From Hyphomicrobiales bacterium (lineage in GTDB: Bacteria; Pseudomonadota; Alphaproteobacteria; Rhizobiales; Rhizobiaceae), in contig UBJR01000009.1 in the NCBI GenBank assembly GCA_900465675.1, positions 620,001 to 684,000 on the forward strand: a DNA stretch of 64,000 bases, written 5' to 3'. The position numbers were made by a program, and so were the translations under genes. The notes beneath the pieces were generated by a model. That model made no database searches and was not told the origin of the DNA. It worked only from the letters and a program-made list of their open reading frames with translations. Of this stretch, positions 8,404 to 17,442 are shown one piece after another; position 1 is the first letter of the stretch; each line of letters opens with the position of its first letter.

Positions 8404-9609
8404 ATGACCGCGACAGCCCCCTGGACCATTGAAAAGCCGACCGCCCTGCTTGTTCTCGCAGATGGCACCGTGATCGAAGGAAAGGGCATCGGCGCGACCG
8501 GCAAGGTCCAGGCCGAGGTGGTCTTCAACACCGCATTGACTGGCTACGAGGAAATCCTCACCGACCCCTCCTATCTCGGCCAGATCGTCACCTTCACCTT
8601 CCCGCATATCGGCAATATCGGCACCAACGAAGAAGACATCGAAGACCTGACGCCGGCAGCACGCCACGGCGCGGTCGGCGTCATCTTCAAGGCCGATATC
8701 ACCGAACCGTCCAACTACCGCGCCGCCAAGCATCTCGACGCCTGGCTGAAGACCCGCGGCATCATCGGCCTCTGCGGCATCGACACGCGCGCCCTCACCG
8801 CCTGGATCCGCGAAAACGGCTCGCCGAACGCCGTCATCGCCCATGATCCGAACGGCGTCTTCGATGTCGATACGCTGAAGGCCGAAGCCAAGGCGTGGAG
8901 CGGTCTCGAAGGTCTCGACCTCGCCAAGATCGCATCGTCGGGTCAGTCCTCGCAGTGGACGCAGACGCCCTGGATCTGGAACGAAGGCTATGGCGAACTC
9001 GGCGCTGCCGATGCCAAGTACCACGTCGTCTGCCTCGACTACGGCGTGAAGCGCAACATTCTGCGCCTGTTCGCCGGCCTCGACTGCAAGGTCACCGTCA
9101 TGCCGGCAACGGCGAGCGCCGAAGACGTGCTTGCCGTCAAGCCCGACGGAATCTTCCTGTCGAACGGCCCGGGCGACCCGGCCGCCACCGGCACATATGC
9201 CGTTCCGGTCATCCAGACGCTGATCAAGACCGATATCCCAGTCTTCGGCATCTGCCTCGGCCACCAGATGCTGGGCCTCGCGCTCGGCGCCAAGACCGAA
9301 AAGATGCACCAGGGCCATCACGGCGCCAACCATCCGGTCAAGGACCACACGACGGGCAAAGTCGAGATCGTCTCGATGAATCACGGCTTCGCTGTTGACA
9401 CGAAGTCGCTGCCCGAAGGCGTTGAGGAGACTCACGTTTCGCTCTTCGACGGCACCAATTGCGGCCTGCGCGTCTCCGGCAAGCAGATCTTCTCGGTGCA
9501 GCATCACCCGGAAGCCTCTCCCGGCCCGCAGGACAGCCACTACCTCTTCCGCCGCTTCATCAACATGGTGCGCGCCAAGAAGGGTGAAGAGGCGCTTGCT
9601 GAACGGTAA
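8404..9609 (+). CDS. carA: carbamoyl-phosphate synthase small (glutaminase) subunit
   Basis: Hydrolyses glutamine and channels ammonia to CarB for carbamoyl phosphate used in arginine and pyrimidine synthesis. The 401-residue product has the N-terminal CPSase_sm domain (LVLADGTVIEGKGIGA) and a C-terminal class I glutamine amidotransferase domain with FLSNGPGDPAA, the nucleophile motif FGICLGHQ, and the HHPEASPGP His/Glu pair. Three successive ATGs (8398, 8401, 8404) are possible; the third gives the usual MTATAPW start. carB is not adjacent but about 10 kb downstream on the same strand. Confidence 0.97.
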   Translation: MTATAPWTIEKPTALLVLADGTVIEGKGIGATGKVQAEVVFNTALTGYEEILTDPSYLGQIVTFTFPHIGNIGTNEEDIEDLTPAARHGAVGVIFKADITEPSNYRAAKHLDAWLKTRGIIGLCGIDTRALTAWIRENGSPNAVIAHDPNGVFDVDTLKAEAKAWSGLEGLDLAKIASSGQSSQWTQTPWIWNEGYGELGAADAKYHVVCLDYGVKRNILRLFAGLDCKVTVMPATASAEDVLAVKPDGIFLSNGPGDPAATGTYAVPVIQTLIKTDIPVFGICLGHQMLGLALGAKTEKMHQGHHGANHPVKDHTTGKVEIVSMNHGFAVDTKSLPEGVEETHVSLFDGTNCGLRVSGKQIFSVQHHPEASPGPQDSHYLFRRFINMVRAKKGEEALAER

Positions 9610-9689
9610 GAGCAGCCGCTATTTCTTAACAGCACCTTAAGTGCGGCGGTGTTACTCATCAGTCAGTTTATGCGTTGACTGGACAATGA

Positions 9690-10721
9690 ATGAGAGAGCG
9701 CCGCCACATTGCAAGCCTTGACGGATTGCGCGGCATCACCGCGCTCGCCGTCGTCATGGCGCATGTCTATCTGGTCTTTCCAGCGCTCGGTCCGCTGCCT
9801 CTGCCCGATATCGGCAGCGGCGCCGTGGCGATATTCTTTGCCATCAGCGGCTTCCTGATGGCCTACCTCTATGGCGACAGGCCATTCTCCAGAAAGAATG
9901 CCGCCGATTTCCTCGTCAACCGCTTTGCCCGCATCTATCCGGTCTATCTCGCCGCCGTGCTGCTGGTCGTTGTCCTCTCGGCCGTTCCCGGCCTCGGTTA
10001 TATCGATCCGATAATGGGACCCTTCCAGATCGCCCGCCATATCGTCATGCTCGGCTCGACCGGCGTTCTCTGGACGATCCCGCCCGAGATCCAGTTCTAT
10101 CTGGTCTTCCCGTTCATCTGGATGTTCCTCGCCAATCCGGTCCGCTACCAGTGGATCGCTGTGCTGATCGGCTGCCTGCTGGCGATCGACGGTCTCCTCG
10201 GCTTTCCGGGAAGCGGCATCCTCTTGATATCGAAGCTGCCCTATTTTCTGCTCGGCGTGCTGGCCGGCCACCTGCACCCGCGCCTGCAAAGTGCGGCCCG
10301 CGGCTTGACAGTCGGCGTCATGGCAATCCTCTTGCCGGCCTTTCTGCTCAGCCATCGCGCCCTCTCGATCGAGGTCTCCGACACTCTCTGGGGCATGTCG
10401 ACGGCGCTTGCTGCGGCCCTCTCAGTCCTGCTCGTTGCGCGCGAGCATCCGATTTCCGCCGCGCTGTTCGCCTCCCGCCCCTTCTGTTTTCTAGGAACGA
10501 TCAGCTTTTCGCTCTATCTCCTGCATGTGCCGTGCCTGTTCCTGACGGCCAAGCTGCTCGCAGGCATGCCGCTCTGGCTCGTCATCCCCATCGGATGTGC
10601 CGTCGCGCTCGCAGTCGCCACCGCGAGCTACCACGTCATCGAGGCGCCATGCCGCATCTTCCTCGTCAATCGCTGGAAGCGCCGCAATCCGCACAAGGCG
10701 GAGCTCTTGACCTCAAGTTGA
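9690..10721 (+). CDS. acyltransferase 3 family membrane protein
   Basis: A 343-residue integral membrane acyltransferase of the OafA/YrhL type, which transfers acetyl or similar groups to cell-surface glycans or other acceptors. The family signature is at the N-terminus: ASLDGLRGITALAVVMAHVY with the conserved Arg and His in the first membrane segment, then NRFARIYPVYL. About ten hydrophobic segments follow. The short R/K-rich tail has no added periplasmic SGNH domain. The acceptor is unknown; O-antigen or exopolysaccharide modification is plausible. It lies 80 bases after carA and may or may not be co-transcribed. Confidence 0.88.
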   Translation: MRERRHIASLDGLRGITALAVVMAHVYLVFPALGPLPLPDIGSGAVAIFFAISGFLMAYLYGDRPFSRKNAADFLVNRFARIYPVYLAAVLLVVVLSAVPGLGYIDPIMGPFQIARHIVMLGSTGVLWTIPPEIQFYLVFPFIWMFLANPVRYQWIAVLIGCLLAIDGLLGFPGSGILLISKLPYFLLGVLAGHLHPRLQSAARGLTVGVMAILLPAFLLSHRALSIEVSDTLWGMSTALAAALSVLLVAREHPISAALFASRPFCFLGTISFSLYLLHVPCLFLTAKLLAGMPLWLVIPIGCAVALAVATASYHVIEAPCRIFLVNRWKRRNPHKAELLTSS

Positions 10722-10818
10722 CTTGACGAATGACAGCCGTGCAGGCGCACGCCTCGGCATTCGCGCCGGCATTGCCAGTCACGGACCGGTAGCAACTGAT
10801 GGTGACGAATGGCCGGGT

Positions 10819-12222
10819 TCAGGCGCCGGCCATTCTCCCCTCGCGGCGCACGAGAATATAGAAGCGGGCGCAGAGCATGGTCGCCGCTGCCGCAAGCCCG
10901 ACCAGGAAGCCGAACCAGATGCCGACGCCGCCGAAGCCGAGCGGGAAGGCCAGCAGCCATGCCAGGAAGAAGCCGATCGGCCAATAGGCGATCAGCGCCA
11001 GGATCATCGGCACCCGCGCGTCCTTCAGCCCGCGCAGCAGACCGCTGGCGATCGCCTGGATGCCATCCACCAGCTGGAACAGCCCCGCAACGACGATCAG
11101 CGGACCCGCATAGGCGAGCACCGCGGCAGCTTCCGGGTGGCTGGTATCCAGGAACCAGCGCGCGAAAAACTCCGGCATGACGGCAAACAGGATACCGCCG
11201 AGCGCCGAAACCACACAGGCGATGATCATCACGGTGATCGAGGCACGCACGACGGCCAGATGATCGCCCTGCCCGTGGGCAACACCGATGCGAACCGTTG
11301 CCGCCTGGCTGAGGCCGAGTGGGATCATGAAGGCGATCGACGCCCATTGCAGTGCGATGCCGTGGGCGGCCAGCTCGATCGTGCCGATGCGGCCCATCAA
11401 CAGCGACGCTGCGGTAAACAGGCTGACTTCGGCCAGGATCGTGATGCTGATCGGCAGACCGAGACGCACGACGTCCCAAAGCGCGTGCCAGTCCGGCCGC
11501 CAGAAGCGCACCAGGATCTCGTAGCGGCGCGTCTCTTCCTTCATCTGCACATAGGCGAGGATGAACAGGAAGCCCGCCGTCTGCACGGCAACGGAAACGA
11601 TCGCCGCGCCTTCCAGACCCATCGCCGGAAAGCCGAAATGGCCGAGCACCAGGATGTAGGCAAAGATCGCGTTCAAGACCAGCATGGCAATCGTGACGTT
11701 GAGCACCACGGCCGCCTTGCCGATGGCGCTCACCAGCGCCCGTATGACATTGTAGAGCAGGCCCGGCAGTACGGCGAAATGGCCGATCAGGATATAGCCA
11801 TGCGCGAGCTTGGCTACCTCAGGCTTCTGCCCGGCGGCCAGCAGGATTTCCTCGGCATAGAAGAAGGCTGGCTGCATCACCAGCCAATAGGCGGTAACGA
11901 CCCAGAGACCCATGCGCATCGAGCGGCGCACCGTGACGATATCGCCACGCCCATAGGCCTGCGCCACCATCGGAATGACGGCGATCGCAAAGCCCGAGCC
12001 GAAGATCAGAATGGTGAACAGGAACTGCGCTGACAGCACCATGGCCGCCAGGTTTTCGGCGCCGAGCTGGCCGACGATCATCACATCGGTCGTGTTGATG
12101 CCGAGCTGGGCGAGCTGCGCGCCGATGAAGGGTATGCCGAGCGCCAGCGTCGCACCGAAATGCGATCCCCAATGGTTGTCGGTGTGCGGCGCGAGCTTGT
12201 TCACGTCAACAGGCGTGTCCAT
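10819..12222 (-). CDS. MATE family efflux transporter (NorM-like)
   Basis: A 467-residue multidrug/toxic compound exporter, expected to use an Na+ or H+ gradient. Twelve hydrophobic segments are visible and the two MatE repeats are clear (LALGIPFIGAQLAQLGINTT ... and RLGLPISITILAEVSLFTAA). The N-terminus (MDTPVDVNKLAPHTDNHWGS) is cytoplasmic. ATG 12222 is the first possible start, with a weak upstream ribosome site. Substrate cannot be told from sequence. It is convergent with the acyltransferase gene, leaving a 97-base gap without visible features. Confidence 0.92.
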   Translation of the reverse strand: MDTPVDVNKLAPHTDNHWGSHFGATLALGIPFIGAQLAQLGINTTDVMIVGQLGAENLAAMVLSAQFLFTILIFGSGFAIAVIPMVAQAYGRGDIVTVRRSMRMGLWVVTAYWLVMQPAFFYAEEILLAAGQKPEVAKLAHGYILIGHFAVLPGLLYNVIRALVSAIGKAAVVLNVTIAMLVLNAIFAYILVLGHFGFPAMGLEGAAIVSVAVQTAGFLFILAYVQMKEETRRYEILVRFWRPDWHALWDVVRLGLPISITILAEVSLFTAASLLMGRIGTIELAAHGIALQWASIAFMIPLGLSQAATVRIGVAHGQGDHLAVVRASITVMIIACVVSALGGILFAVMPEFFARWFLDTSHPEAAAVLAYAGPLIVVAGLFQLVDGIQAIASGLLRGLKDARVPMILALIAYWPIGFFLAWLLAFPLGFGGVGIWFGFLVGLAAAATMLCARFYILVRREGRMAGA

Positions 12223-12366
12223 GGCAAAAGTCCAATTGTTTTGAATCGTTTTCGGCCGCGGAATGGCGGCAAGTTATTACCGGGCCTTAGATCAAAGCCC
12301 GGCAAAGAGCTACCCTAAAACAGGCAAATGCTGAAATATTCATCACAGCATCACTGAATCTGATGG

Positions 12367-13611
12367 CTATTCTGCCAGAGCTTCGATCGTCTTTGGCCGC
12401 GACGGTCGCACCTTGATGAAGAACACCACCGCCGCCACGAGAATGAAGAAAGCCGCCATCAGATAAGGGGCACCTGCAAAGGTAACCGGCGCATCCGGCT
12501 TGGTGAAATAGCCGAACAGCTGCGTGAAGATCACCGGGCCGATGATCGTGGTGATGCTGCTCAGACTCGTCAGCGCGCCCTGCAACTCACCCTGCGCCGA
12601 CGGCGGCACCTTGCCGGCCGCAATGCTGCGCAGCGGCGGATCAGCGACGTTCTCCATGACCGTCATGACGATGATCACATAGACCATCCAGCCCTCCCAG
12701 GCGAAGGCATAGCCCGTCAAGCCGACGACCGAAAAGCAGAGACCGATGACCGCCGTCTTCCACTCGCCGAGAACAGGAACGACCTTCGACAGCACTAGCC
12801 CCATGACGATCGCCGCGCCGATGCCGTAGATGCCGAGCGACAGGCCGATCTGACCCTCGCTCCATCCATAGCGGTAGGTGCCGACGAAGGACCAGACGGC
12901 TGGATAAACCGAATGCGCGAGCCAGAACAGGAACATTACGGCGGCAACCCAGCCGATGCCGGGATAGTGGCGCATTTGCTTCAAGGCGCCGAGCGGGTTG
13001 GCGCGCTTCCATTCGAAGGGGCGGCGATGCTTGGCATCCAAGGTCTCGGGCAGCAGGAAATAGGCAGCGGCGAAATTCAGGAACGACACCAGCGCCGCTC
13101 CGAAAAACGGCACGCGCGGACCGAATTCGCCGAGAAACCCGCCAATAACAGGGCCGATGGTAAAGCCGACGCCGAAGGCAATGCCGATCAGGCCGAAATT
13201 CTTCGCCCGATTTTCTTCGGTGCTGATATCGGCGATATAGGCCGAGCAGGTGGCGAAACTGCCGCCACTGAAGCCCGCCAGCGCCCGGCCGACAAACAGC
13301 ATCCAGAAGCTGGTGGCGACCGCGCAAATGAAATTGTCGATGGCGAAGGTGAGCACCGAAATCAGCAGGATCGGCCTGCGTCCGAACCGGTCACTGAGAT
13401 TGCCGAGCAGCGGCGCGAACAGAAACTGCATGATCGCATAGACGACGAGCAGCCAGCCGCCATCCAGCGCCGCGTCGCTAACGCTGCCGCCCGTCAACTC
13501 TTCCAGATAGGCGGGAAGAACCGGCATGATGATCGCGATGCCGATGACATCGAGAAATAGGATCATGAAAACCAGGAACAGGCCGCGGCGTACGAATTTG
13601 GGATCAAGCAT
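12367..13611 (-). CDS. MFS transporter, TCR/Tet family
   Basis: A 414-residue major facilitator with 12 predicted membrane segments. The loop 2-3 signature GNLSDRFGRRPILLIS and the N-terminal DVIGIAIIMPVLP place it with the TetA-like drug:H+ antiporters. ATG 13611 (MLDPKFVRRGLFLV) is chosen because it puts the first membrane helix at the normal distance; the frame is open upstream but without family similarity. It sits in a run of three minus-strand genes (MATE, MFS, LysR). Tetracycline resistance is not implied; many rhizobial members have unknown substrates. Confidence 0.9.
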   Translation of the reverse strand: MLDPKFVRRGLFLVFMILFLDVIGIAIIMPVLPAYLEELTGGSVSDAALDGGWLLVVYAIMQFLFAPLLGNLSDRFGRRPILLISVLTFAIDNFICAVATSFWMLFVGRALAGFSGGSFATCSAYIADISTEENRAKNFGLIGIAFGVGFTIGPVIGGFLGEFGPRVPFFGAALVSFLNFAAAYFLLPETLDAKHRRPFEWKRANPLGALKQMRHYPGIGWVAAVMFLFWLAHSVYPAVWSFVGTYRYGWSEGQIGLSLGIYGIGAAIVMGLVLSKVVPVLGEWKTAVIGLCFSVVGLTGYAFAWEGWMVYVIIVMTVMENVADPPLRSIAAGKVPPSAQGELQGALTSLSSITTIIGPVIFTQLFGYFTKPDAPVTFAGAPYLMAAFFILVAAVVFFIKVRPSRPKTIEALAE

Positions 13612-13766
13612 GAGGCATCTCTCAACAGCTGCTGTTTTCTGGAAAGACGATCTCATCGCCGGGAATGTTACATAGCCGAAGCAGAAAAATGAAACAATAC
13701 GTGAACATTTCAAAGTTTTTGATGGCGAAGACAACGAAATTGATCGCGGCCGCGAACAAAACGGGA

Positions 13767-14672
13767 TTATGAGCCCCTCCGCGCCTCGGCCTTGACGAAA
13801 TCGACGAATGCGCGAAGCGCGGGCGGCATGTGCTTGCGGCTGGCATAATAGAGGAACGGCCCGGAGAATTCCGTGACCCATTCCTCGAGGATCGGCACCA
13901 GTTCGCCCCGTTCAAATCCGGGAAGCAGCTCTTCCTCGAAAGTCCTGATGATGCCCAGTCCGGCGATCGCGGCCCCCACTTCCATTTCGATCGAGTTTGC
14001 GACCAGCGGTCCGGACACCGAGAGTGTCAGCGTCTCCTCGCCGCGGTCGAACTCCCAGGCGAAATGCGCCCGGCTGCGAAAGCGATGGCGGATGCAGTCA
14101 TGCTCCAGGAGGTCGCGCGGATGAGCGGGTGTGCCGCGCCGTTGCAGATAGGCAGGCGATGCAGCCGTGACATAGCGCTGGCGGCGCGGACCGATCGGCA
14201 CGGCGATCATGTCGCGCTCCAGCCGTTCGTCGTAACGGATACCGGCATCGAAGCCCGCCTCGACGACATCGACAAAGTCGTCCTCGGCAAGGATCTCCAG
14301 CTTGATCTCCGGGTAAAGTGCCAGGAACCGGCTGGCGATCTCAGGCAGGAAGAGCCGCGACACGATGGTCGGCACGTTCAGCCGCAAAGTGCCGGCCGGG
14401 CTGTCGCGGAAACTGTCTAGCTGCCCGAGCGCCGAGGCAACCTCCCCCAGCGCCGGCGCCAGCCGTTCCAGGAGACGTTCGCCTGCCTCGGTCGGCGTGA
14501 CGCTGCGGGTCGTGCGGTTGAGCAGCCGCACGCCGAGCCGCTCCTCCAGCCGCCTCAGAGAATCGCTGAGCGACGACGGCGAAACGCCGCGCTTGCGGGC
14601 CGCGGCACGGAAGCTTCGCTCCCTTGCAATCGCCGTGAAGGCATCCAGATCACTGAGGGGCAGATCATCCAT
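13767..14672 (-). CDS. LysR family transcriptional regulator
   Basis: A 301-residue LysR regulator: N-terminal winged helix (DAFTAIARERSFRAAARKRG, then SPSSLSDSLRRLEERLGVRL) and a substrate-binding domain. It belongs to the group that often controls a neighbouring oxidoreductase, with the motif NRTTRSVTPTEAGERLL. ATG 14672 (MDDLPLSDLDAF) fits the family; a start at 14696 would add 8 residues. It is divergent from the aldo/keto reductase at 14771, with about 98 bases between, so that gene is its likely target. Confidence 0.92.
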   Translation of the reverse strand: MDDLPLSDLDAFTAIARERSFRAAARKRGVSPSSLSDSLRRLEERLGVRLLNRTTRSVTPTEAGERLLERLAPALGEVASALGQLDSFRDSPAGTLRLNVPTIVSRLFLPEIASRFLALYPEIKLEILAEDDFVDVVEAGFDAGIRYDERLERDMIAVPIGPRRQRYVTAASPAYLQRRGTPAHPRDLLEHDCIRHRFRSRAHFAWEFDRGEETLTLSVSGPLVANSIEMEVGAAIAGLGIIRTFEEELLPGFERGELVPILEEWVTEFSGPFLYYASRKHMPPALRAFVDFVKAEARRGS

Positions 14673-14770
14673 TGTGCATTTTCCCGTACGGCTCATTCGC
14701 CACTATCCGGATTATCGCACACATCCGCAGCCGATAGAAAGAGTGCCGAACGCATCACAAGGAGAAGACA

Positions 14771-15766
14771 ATGCAAACCTATCGCCTGGGAAAGACCGGC
14801 CCCGAAGTCTCCGCCATCGGCCTCGGCTGCATGGGTATGTCCGGCATGTATGGACCCGCCGACCGGGCCGAAAGCATTGCGACGATCCACGCCGCGTTGG
14901 ATGCCGGGATCAACCTGCTCGATACCGGCGATTTCTATGGCATGGGCCACAACGAAATGCTGATCGGCGAAGCGCTGAAGAACCGCAAGCGCAAGGACCT
15001 CATCATCAGCGTCAAGACCGGCGCTCTGCGCGATCCGCTCGGCGCCTGGAACGGCTATGATTCCCGCCCGGCAGCGCTGAAGAATTTCATCGCCTATTCG
15101 CTGCAGCGGCTCGGCACCGACTATATCGACATCTACCGCCCTGCCCGTCTCGATCCGAACGTGCCGATCGAGGAAACCGTCGGTGCCATCGCCGACATGA
15201 TCAAGGCCGGCTACGTCCGCCATATCGGCCTGTCCGAAGTCGGCGCGGATACCATCCGCCGCGCTGCAGCCGTTCACCCGATCGCCGACTTGCAGATCGA
15301 ATACTCGCTGATCTCCCGCGGCATCGAGGATCAGATCCTGCCCACCTGCCGCGAACTCGGCATCTCGATCACCGCCTATGGCGTGCTGTCGCGCGGCCTG
15401 ATCAGCGGCCACTGGCAGAAGGGCCAGGATGGCGGCAAAGGCGATTTCCGCGCCGTCAGCCCGCGCTTCCAGGCTGCCAATATCGATCAGAACCTCGCTC
15501 TCGTCGAGGAACTGCGCAAGATCGCTGCGGAAAAGCAGATCAGCGTCGCCCAGATCGCCATCGCCTGGGTCGCGGCACAAGGCAAGGATATCGTCCCGCT
15601 GATCGGCGCCCGCCGCCGCGACCGGCTGACCGAAGCACTCGGCTCAAGCGCTGTTGAGCTCAGCGCGGACGACATCGCGGCAATCGAGCGCGCCGTGCCA
15701 AAGGACGCCGCTGCGGGCGCCCGTTATCCGGACGTGCAGCTGAAGCATATGGATAGTGAACGCTAA
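14771..15766 (+). CDS. aldo/keto reductase lacking the usual catalytic histidine
   Basis: NADPH-dependent oxidoreductase of the AKR superfamily, 331 residues as a (beta/alpha)8 barrel. Visible: the N-terminal [20 protein letters not shown], the [11 protein letters not shown] motif carrying the catalytic Asp and Tyr, Lys in IISVKTGAL, and the cofactor-binding C-terminus ([16 protein letters not shown]). At the position of the fourth catalytic residue, normally His in a YYxHR.DP motif, the sequence reads IYRPARLDP. This substitution seems typical of one AKR subgroup, but it should alter catalysis. GGAG stands 8 bases before the ATG. Likely regulated by the divergent LysR protein. Substrate unknown. 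Confidence 0.9.
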   Translation: MQTYRLGKTGPEVSAIGLGCMGMSGMYGPADRAESIATIHAALDAGINLLDTGDFYGMGHNEMLIGEALKNRKRKDLIISVKTGALRDPLGAWNGYDSRPAALKNFIAYSLQRLGTDYIDIYRPARLDPNVPIEETVGAIADMIKAGYVRHIGLSEVGADTIRRAAAVHPIADLQIEYSLISRGIEDQILPTCRELGISITAYGVLSRGLISGHWQKGQDGGKGDFRAVSPRFQAANIDQNLALVEELRKIAAEKQISVAQIAIAWVAAQGKDIVPLIGARRRDRLTEALGSSAVELSADDIAAIERAVPKDAAAGARYPDVQLKHMDSER

Positions 15767-15772
15767 TCGGAT

Positions 15773-15795
15773 GGCTCCGCCGGAGAGGCGGAGCC
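15773..15795. terminator. hairpin between convergent genes
   Basis: A perfect 9-bp stem (GGCTCCGCC/GGCGGAGCC, loop GGAGA) lies between the aldo/keto reductase stop and the metallopeptidase stop. It has no strong T-run on either strand, so a shared bidirectional terminator is likely but not proven. Confidence 0.5.
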
Positions 15796-15802
15796 TCCCG
15801 GC

Positions 15803-16717
15803 TCAGACCGGACCGCTAAAGGTGTCGCAAGCCGAAACCTTGCCGCTGTCGAAGCCCTGCTTGAACCATTTGACGCGCTGCGCTGAGGTTCCGTGGTTGA
15901 AGCTGTCGGGCACCACATAGCCCTGGCTGCGCTTCTGCAGCGTATCGTCGCCGATCTGCTGGGCGGCGTTCAGCGCGTCCTGGATATCATCTGGATTGAT
16001 ATAGCCCTTGCGCTGCTCAAACTTGGCGAAGACCCCGGCGAAGCAATCGGCCTGCAGCTCGACGCGCACCGACATCTTGTTGGCATCGACCTCGCTCATC
16101 CGCTGGCGGGCCTCGTTGAACTTCGGCAGCACACCGAGAATGTTCTGAACATGATGGCCGACTTCGTGGGCGATGACATAGGCCTCGGCAAATTCGCCCT
16201 TGGCGCCGAACTGCTGGCTGAGCTGGCGGAAGAAATCCGTATCGAGGTAGACCTTGCGGTCGACGGGGCAGTAGAATGGGCCGGATGCGGCTGATGCAGC
16301 GCCGCAGCCGGAGCGCGTCGAGCCCGAGAACAGCACCAGAGCCGGCTTCTCATACGTCTGTCCGGATGCCTGGAAGATGCCGGTCCAGGTATCTTCGGTA
16401 TCGGCAAGCACGGTGCGCACGAAGGCCGTCATGTCGTCATTGGCAGGCGTTCCATTGCCCTGCGACTGGCTCTGTTCGTAGCCGGAGCCGCCATTCATCG
16501 TGCCGTCCATCACCTGCATCAGGTCGATGCCCATCGCCTTGAAGATGAAATAGATGACGACGAGGAAGATGATTGTGCCGATCGACAGCCCGCCCCCGCC
16601 GCGGCGCATGCCGCCCGAGGGAAAGCTGAACCCGCCTCCGCGGCCAAAACCACCGCTGGAAGGGTCTCCGCGGCGATCCTCGATATTGTCCGATTGACGG
16701 CGGCCCTTCCATTCCAT
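15803..16717 (-). CDS. neutral zinc metallopeptidase, YpfJ family
   Basis: A 304-residue membrane-anchored protein of the PF04228 family. Order: charged N-terminus, Gly/Arg-rich stretch, one membrane segment (LSIGTIIFLVVIYFIFKAMG, about residues 45-65) and a large domain carrying the zinc motif HEVGHH (in YVIAHEVGHHVQNILGV) with a downstream ELQADCFAGVF motif supplying the third ligand. Cysteines in GCGAASAASGPFYCP are probably disulfide-bonded outside the cytoplasm. ATG 16717 follows GGGAGA. Physiological substrate is unknown for the family. Confidence 0.9.
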   Translation of the reverse strand: MEWKGRRQSDNIEDRRGDPSSGGFGRGGGFSFPSGGMRRGGGGLSIGTIIFLVVIYFIFKAMGIDLMQVMDGTMNGGSGYEQSQSQGNGTPANDDMTAFVRTVLADTEDTWTGIFQASGQTYEKPALVLFSGSTRSGCGAASAASGPFYCPVDRKVYLDTDFFRQLSQQFGAKGEFAEAYVIAHEVGHHVQNILGVLPKFNEARQRMSEVDANKMSVRVELQADCFAGVFAKFEQRKGYINPDDIQDALNAAQQIGDDTLQKRSQGYVVPDSFNHGTSAQRVKWFKQGFDSGKVSACDTFSGPV

Positions 16718-16797
16718 CTCAACTCTCCCCGGCAGTGCCAAATGCACCTCTGCAGCCAACAGTTATATATCCGCCGCGACTGTGAATTCCAGCGGCT

Positions 16798-17283
16798 TCA
16801 TGCCGCCGGCCGCATTCGCGAAGAGAGCACGATGGCTGCGGCGGCAGAGGTCACCACAAGCCCCGCGGCAAGCGCGACCATGTCGTGCCCGGAAAACACC
16901 ACTGAGTTCATGATCCGCCCCGGCAGCAAGGTAAACAGCCCGGCAATGACGATGCCGCCGAAATAGATCGAGCGGACGATATGGCGATGCCTGACGACAT
17001 CGTGGCGCCGGGCTGCAGCAATCGCCTGCCAGGCACCGAACAGCGTGGCGATCGACAGCAGGTGAATGGGGCTGAAACCGTAAAACAGATTAAGCTCGTG
17101 AATGAAGAAGGTGGAAAGCGCGGTAATCACCATCAGCCCCATCCAGATCTTGCCGAGCAACCGGTGCCGCGGCGTGCCCTTGGGCCGCGACAGCAGATAG
17201 GCGCCGAGCAAGGCGGCCGGCACGACCGTTGCAACATGGATCTGGATTGCAGGCTGCGCATCGAGCAAGGGTTCTAGGGTCAT
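16798..17283 (-). CDS. DUF2306 family membrane protein
   Basis: A small (161 residues) integral membrane protein with four to five hydrophobic segments. It matches the DUF2306 family by the pattern IQIHVATVVPAALLGAYLLS, the RHRLLGKIWMGLM loop and the FFIHELNLFYGFSPIHLLS segment. The conserved His residues could bind haem or metal, but no function is established. GAGGAGA stands 7 bases before ATG 17283. It lies upstream of the metallopeptidase on the same strand (80-base gap), possibly one transcript. Confidence 0.85.
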   Translation of the reverse strand: MTLEPLLDAQPAIQIHVATVVPAALLGAYLLSRPKGTPRHRLLGKIWMGLMVITALSTFFIHELNLFYGFSPIHLLSIATLFGAWQAIAAARRHDVVRHRHIVRSIYFGGIVIAGLFTLLPGRIMNSVVFSGHDMVALAAGLVVTSAAAAIVLSSRMRPAA

Positions 17284-17442
17284 CTACTATCTCCTCGGCA
17301 ACGCCAAGATCTTTCCGCCGGATGAAGCGCCGCGCAAGAGGCGAGTGCCAACTCTTTCGGCTCTCCTCCGTGGGCCTTGCCGTCAAGCCTTGACGCATCA
17401 GCCCATTTTGGCGCCTGATGGCGTCGGAGCGAGGAGAAAATC

